From Candidatus Fermentithermobacillaceae bacterium UBA3907 (GTDB lineage: Bacteria > Bacillota > Sulfobacillia > Fermentithermobacillales > Fermentithermobacillaceae), in NCBI GenBank assembly GCA_002391545.1, contig DGFF01000033.1, positions 1-8,314 on the forward strand: DNA of 8,314 bases. Direction: 5' to 3'. A program made the position numbers and the translations under genes. Positions within the stretch are counted from its first letter, which is position 1. Each line of letters begins with the position of its first letter. A model generated the notes under the pieces. It worked only from the letters and a program-made list of their open reading frames with translations. It made no database searches and was not told the DNA's origin. Below, one piece after another: positions 5,402 through 8,314 of this stretch.

Positions 5402-6553
5402 TTGGAACAACCTAAGGTTGCGGCAGTCATGTTTGAAGGCGGTGCTCCGAAGACGCCTTTGGATATGACAATGAAAAATGTCCGGAAAGAGATCGCCTTG
5501 GATACACTGGCCAAGTTGGCTTTAGCCCCGGAGATAGACGAAATCATATTGGCTACCAATTATGAGGATCTTGCTTATGAGGCTTTGGAATTCGCCACTG
5601 TTGATTTAGAGCCAAGTAGCGACAGGTTTCACTTTGGGCTGAGATTGAGAGAAATAATTGTGAAATACGGTTTAGAAAATGTGCTTTACTTGGGGGGAGC
5701 TTCTGCTCCCCTTATGTATCCACACGAGTTCGACCAAATTGCCCTTACACTTAAGCAAAGCAGAAACACAGTGATCATGAATAATGTTCAATCAGCAGAT
5801 TTGGTCGCTTTTACGCCTGCAAGAGCTATTGACGAGATAGAATTGCCTGATAACGATAACCAACTTGGCAATTTGCTTAGAGGTATTGGAATGCGACGGC
5901 TCCTGATCCCCAATTCCGGGAGAGTAAATTTTGATGTAGATACCCCAACTGATATCCTGATCCTAGGTCTCCATCCTCAGTGTGGAGAGCGGGCGTCGAA
6001 AATCATAAATTCTCTCGACTGGCCCACTGAAAACCTTCATAAAGCCCTAGACTTGCTTAAAGACGATTCACGGGAAATAGCGGTTATAGGGAGAGTTGGG
6101 CCGTCTGTGATTCAGTATATAAACTCTAACATGGTTCATAGGATGAGAGTATTTTCTGAGGAAAGGGGCATGAAAGCTCTAGGCCGGGAAGAGCGAGGAG
6201 AAGTTGTTTCGCTTTTAGGATTTGTCATAAGTGAACTGGGACCGGCAAAGTTTTTTAGCTATTTGTCTGAGATCTGCGATCTTGCCTTTATCGATACGAG
6301 GGTAATTTTCGCTCACTGCCAGGGGAAGGTTTCTGATTGGGATAGGTTCTATTCAGATCTAGGGCAATACCAAGTAATCCAGAACCAATGGGTAAGGGAA
6401 TTCACTAAGAGCGCTGTGGAGGCTCGGATACCTGTAATACTTGGTGGGCACAGTCTTGTAGCCGCTGGGCTTTGGATTATGGCCGAAATGGTTGCGAGTG
6501 AGAAGCAAGCTTCAGGGTACCGCCATAACACTTCAATTATGGCTCCATATTGA
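5402..6553 (+). CDS. Two-domain protein with MobA/CofC-like nucleotidyltransferase N-terminal half
   Basis: The 383-residue product has an N-terminal part (about 1-200) resembling GT-A-fold nucleotidyltransferases such as MobA and CofC: a first strand and glycine loop (KVAAVMFEGGAPKTPL, residues 5-20), a strand in EIDEIILATNYEDL, and the ending FDVDTPTDILIL with metal-type aspartates D178, D180 and D184. However, the motif that is usually GDxPLL or ADLPLL reads GGASAPLM (98-105), without the aspartate. The C-terminal part (about 220-383) is an unrecognised alpha/beta-looking domain with ILGGHSLVAAGLWIMAEMV near the end. Substrate and activity are unknown; it may have a changed substrate or be inactive. 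The start is TTG at 5402 with AGGG at 5391-5394; a later in-frame ATG (5429) would remove the first strand. It probably shares a transcript with hpf. Confidence 0.6.
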   Translation: MEQPKVAAVMFEGGAPKTPLDMTMKNVRKEIALDTLAKLALAPEIDEIILATNYEDLAYEALEFATVDLEPSSDRFHFGLRLREIIVKYGLENVLYLGGASAPLMYPHEFDQIALTLKQSRNTVIMNNVQSADLVAFTPARAIDEIELPDNDNQLGNLLRGIGMRRLLIPNSGRVNFDVDTPTDILILGLHPQCGERASKIINSLDWPTENLHKALDLLKDDSREIAVIGRVGPSVIQYINSNMVHRMRVFSEERGMKALGREERGEVVSLLGFVISELGPAKFFSYLSEICDLAFIDTRVIFAHCQGKVSDWDRFYSDLGQYQVIQNQWVREFTKSAVEARIPVILGGHSLVAAGLWIMAEMVASEKQASGYRHNTSIMAPY

Positions 6554-6585
6554 TTGGAAACTTTATCTAAGTCGGAGTGTCTAAC

Positions 6586-7248
6586 ATGTCTGGTATGAAT
6601 TATACATCTCGTGATTACGAGGAGTTGATCAAGAAGATAAATGGGGTTCGTGATTGCCAGGTTTTTGTGTGTGATGATGGCAGCATAGGAGAGATTCATG
6701 TTGTTGCGCAACCAGGGCGATCGAGAACCCACATAGTACGGGATGTGCAATCTGTTCTAATAGCATCCTGTGGGACCAGGATAGATAGTCGCAATATTTC
6801 AGTTGTCCATATTGATGACTATGGGACTGAAAGAAGCGTCAGACTTAGGCTTATAGGGATTGAACTTACAGTTAGTGAGCGTAAGGGCAAAGTTCGGGTT
6901 AAGATGGATCTAGGCGAAACATCAGTAGTGGGTGAGGCTGAAGGAATCCCTTCGGCCACGCGGTGGAATTGGTTGTGCGCTGAGGCTGCCGTAAGCGCTT
7001 TGAGGAAGTTTCTTAGAGAAGACGTGATGATTTCTATCATGGATGTGAGGGTAGTTGAGTCAAGACCGCTTAAGACGATCTTGGTTACTCTTCAAGTTTC
7101 AGAAGGGGGAAAAGATACAGTTCTGAGTGGTTCTTGCCCTATTTCTTGCGATGAAAGACAGGCAGTGGTCAAGGCAACTCTGGATGCGATTAACCGGCGG
7201 TTTCCTTTGCTCGCCGAAATGCCTGAAAATTTCATGAAATCTGAATGA
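6586..7248 (+). CDS. Conserved protein of unknown function
   Basis: I do not recognise a function. The 220-residue, soluble product appears to have two halves. The first (about 1-76) carries GEIHVVAQPGRSRTHIVRDV and IDSRNISVVHI, a pattern I associate with uncharacterised proteins of Clostridia-type Bacillota. The second (about 85-215) is an alternating strand/helix domain ending GSCPISCDERQAVVKATLDA and INRRFPLL. No signal peptide, membrane segment or catalytic motif is visible. I chose ATG at 6586, which has GGAG at 6574-6577 with an 8-nt spacer; a GTG at 6577 would add three residues and overlap that site. It follows the previous gene by 32 bp and probably belongs to the same transcript. 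Confidence 0.7.
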   Translation: MSGMNYTSRDYEELIKKINGVRDCQVFVCDDGSIGEIHVVAQPGRSRTHIVRDVQSVLIASCGTRIDSRNISVVHIDDYGTERSVRLRLIGIELTVSERKGKVRVKMDLGETSVVGEAEGIPSATRWNWLCAEAAVSALRKFLREDVMISIMDVRVVESRPLKTILVTLQVSEGGKDTVLSGSCPISCDERQAVVKATLDAINRRFPLLAEMPENFMKSE

Positions 7249-7328
7249 TAATAGAAGGATAAAAAAAACATAGCGTTGAACAAATAATTGAGCCGACAGC
7301 CTTCCTGATTCTATGAGCGGAGTTACGT

Positions 7329-7353
7329 GAATCTGACCTAGCGGTTCAGATTC
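7329..7353 (+). promoter_or_regulatory. Leader hairpin upstream of the small peptide
   Basis: GAATCTGA (7329-7336) pairs with TCAGATTC (7346-7353), extended inward by CC/GG (7337-7338 with 7343-7344) around one bulged T, with a TAGC loop. No T-run follows, so it is not an intrinsic terminator. It ends 11 nt before the ribosome-binding site at 7365. The nearby CCTTCCTG (7300-7307) could pair with CAGGAGG (7364-7370) apart from one bulged base, hiding that site. A regulatory role is inferred; it matches no riboswitch class I can recall. Confidence 0.45.
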
Positions 7354-7377
7354 GGCAAGTTGACAGGAGGTTTTTAA

Positions 7378-7458
7378 GTGAGCAAGAAAGTTCGGAGGGT
7401 GATTTTTACCATCCTAACGCTGCTTTTAGCCGGAGCAGCTAACTTCCAAGTAGGTTAA
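7378..7458 (+). CDS. 26-residue signal-peptide-like small protein
   Basis: A GTG start at 7378 has an ideal AGGAGG (7365-7370) with a 7-nt spacer, and 26 codons follow to TAA. The product has a basic N-terminus (MSKKVRR), a hydrophobic core (VIFTILTLLL, residues 8-17), then AGA at 18-20 and the tail ANFQVG. It therefore looks like a minimal Sec signal peptide with a signal-peptidase-type A-X-A site that would release a hexapeptide, or like a single-span membrane peptide. It ends 42 bp before the likely start of a membrane HD-GYP gene. It could be a secreted signal, a small membrane partner of that protein, or a regulatory leader peptide; none is shown. Its good ribosome-binding site is the main reason to believe it is translated. 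Confidence 0.6.
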   Translation: MSKKVRRVIFTILTLLLAGAANFQVG

Positions 7459-7500
7459 ACCTCTAAAGGGCTGTCGGCTATCGTCATGAGGTGTTCGGCA

Positions 7501-8295
7501 TTGAACAAGAAGACTAGAGCCTTCGATGTTTACTTGTGGGCTGTTACTTTTCTAGGTATTGCTTTGCTTTTCTTCAACATTCCTTCCTTCAGCAGCTGGA
7601 CTGAATTTCTAGAAACCTTATTCTTGGGTCTTTTGATTTTTTTTGGCGAAGGTTTGGCAATTCCATTTCCAAAGGGTAAAGGCACTGCGTCGGTGGCTGC
7701 TCCTTTGATATTCACAGTTATCGTCCTATATGGGCCTGCTGTTGGGATATGGGTTGCGGCCCTAGCTACTTTGAGAAAAAGGGATCTGGTCGGAGAAGTT
7801 CCTATCAAACTGGTCTTGTTTAACAGGGGAATGCTAAGTATCTGCGCTTATGTTTTCTCGAAGGTATATAGCCTTTTGGGCGGCCAATTTGGGTCCCTAG
7901 AGTTTCCAGTAGGCCTACTGAGCTTTATATTGGCTGCAAGTGCTTATACGTTACTGAATGCAGCCATGGCCGGTGAGTTTCTGGCTCTGCAAACTGACGT
8001 ATCTTTTTCTTTTGTCTGGAAGCAAAACATAGTATGGATGCTTCCTAGCATGTTTGCCCAATTTCCTCTCGGGGCTCTGATGGTTGTAGTGACTGAGCAA
8101 GCGGGACCTCTTGTCCTCTTGTTGTTCTATCTACCTCTTGTGGTGACCAGAATGTCTCTTCAAAAATACGTTGACTTGAGAGAAACCTACGGTGAAATGG
8201 CGCAAGCTTTAGGTACAGCCGTAGACGCCAGAGACCCGTACACACATGGCCATTCTATTAGGGTTTCAGAGTACTCTGGGCTTTTAGGACAAGAG
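7501..8295 (+). CDS. Membrane HD-GYP phosphodiesterase family protein, truncated at the fragment end
   Basis: An open frame runs off the native end of the fragment; 265 residues are visible. Residues up to about 220 form six or seven hydrophobic segments (for example YLWAVTFLGIALLFF, APLIFTVIVLYGPAVGIWVA, GPLVLLLFYLPLVV), a sensory-type membrane domain. A short helix then leads into TYGEMAQALGTAVDARDPYT and HGHSIRVSEYSGLL, the typical opening of an HD-GYP domain with its first conserved histidine (H251). HD-GYP proteins of known function hydrolyse c-di-GMP or related dinucleotides, but the HD pair and GYP motif lie beyond the edge, so activity cannot be judged. I favour TTG at 7501, which has GAGGTG (7488-7493) with a 7-nt spacer; ATG at 7486 is in frame but lacks a clear site. 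Residues after 8295 are adapter-encoded. Confidence 0.88.
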
Positions 8296-8314
8296 CTGTC
8301 TCTTATACACATCT
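8296..8314 (-). other. Tn5 mosaic-end sequencing adapter (artefact)
   Basis: The final 19 bases, CTGTCTCTTATACACATCT, are the exact reverse complement of bases 1-19. They mark the right end of a tagmented fragment and should be trimmed; translated in the HD-GYP frame they give a false tail LSLIHI. Confidence 0.97.

Larger units (their letters stand above)
7291..7479 (+). repeat. 11-nt inverted repeat enclosing the small-peptide gene
   Basis: AGCCGACAGCC (7291-7301) and GGCTGTCGGCT (7469-7479) are exact reverse complements, 167 nt apart, framing the leader hairpin and the 26-codon ORF. In RNA they could form a closing helix. The 5' arm could instead pair its GCCGA (7292-7296) with TCGGC at 7352-7356, so alternative folds are possible. 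Confidence 0.55.

Noticed and set aside
5694..5711. Perfect 7-bp stem GGGGAGC/GCTCCCC with a TTCT loop, as a terminator
   Set aside because: It lies inside the NTP-transferase-like gene, encodes the GGASAPLM motif and has no T-run; most likely a by-product of coding.
7260..7299. TAAA ... GCCGACAG as a sigma-28-type promoter before the small-peptide gene
   Set aside because: The spacing is 28 nt instead of about 15, so it does not fit the consensus.
7313..7330. Five-codon ATG ORF upstream of the small-peptide gene
   Set aside because: It is too short and lacks a clear ribosome-binding site; likely chance.
7530..7808. 92-codon minus-strand ORF opposite the HD-GYP membrane domain
   Set aside because: The plus-strand frame is clearly a membrane protein leading into an HD-GYP domain; the antisense frame shows no recognisable motif.

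Overview
The window is one assembled or sequenced DNA fragment with library adapter at both ends. Bases 1-19 and 8296-8314 are the Tn5 (Nextera-type) mosaic end in opposite orientations, so native DNA runs only from about 20 to 8295. The gene content suggests an anaerobic, flagellated, deep-branching member of the Bacillota. The reasons are the FliW/CsrA pair, the flgK-flgL-fliW-csrA-fliD-fliS-fliT order, a long-form HPF, strong AGGAGG ribosome-binding sites combined with frequent GTG and TTG starts, and a hypothetical protein of a type I associate with Clostridia-like genomes. The phylum is an inference from gene content, not from a marker gene.

Left half (20-4138, + strand): a late flagellar operon. 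It holds the end of flgK, then flgL (the two hook-filament junction proteins), fliW and csrA (an antagonist/repressor pair that ties translation to flagellin export), fliD (filament cap), fliS (flagellin chaperone) and a fliT-like chaperone. The flagellin gene hag and flaG, which lie between csrA and fliD in Bacillus, are absent here; only a 120-bp gap with a possible sigma-28-type promoter remains.

Middle (4139-4837): a convergent cold-shock gene (cspA-like, - strand) with its own terminator, a two-hairpin leader and a good sigma-70-type promoter. Next comes a gene-free stretch of about 340 bp with two tandem perfect DnaA boxes, further TGTGNAT repeats and chained palindromes, leading into hpf.

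Right half (4838-8295, + strand): hpf (ribosome hibernation); a two-domain protein whose N-terminal half looks like a MobA/CofC-type nucleotidyltransferase but lacks the usual acidic residue in one motif; a conserved protein of unknown function; a structured leader with a 26-residue signal-peptide-like ORF; and the start of a multi-pass membrane HD-GYP (cyclic-di-GMP phosphodiesterase family) gene that is cut off by the fragment end.

The most interesting part is 7249-8295. There, a tiny secretable peptide with an excellent ribosome-binding site lies inside an 11-nt inverted repeat directly before a membrane HD-GYP protein. This is a possible peptide-to-c-di-GMP signalling unit, which is a hypothesis only.
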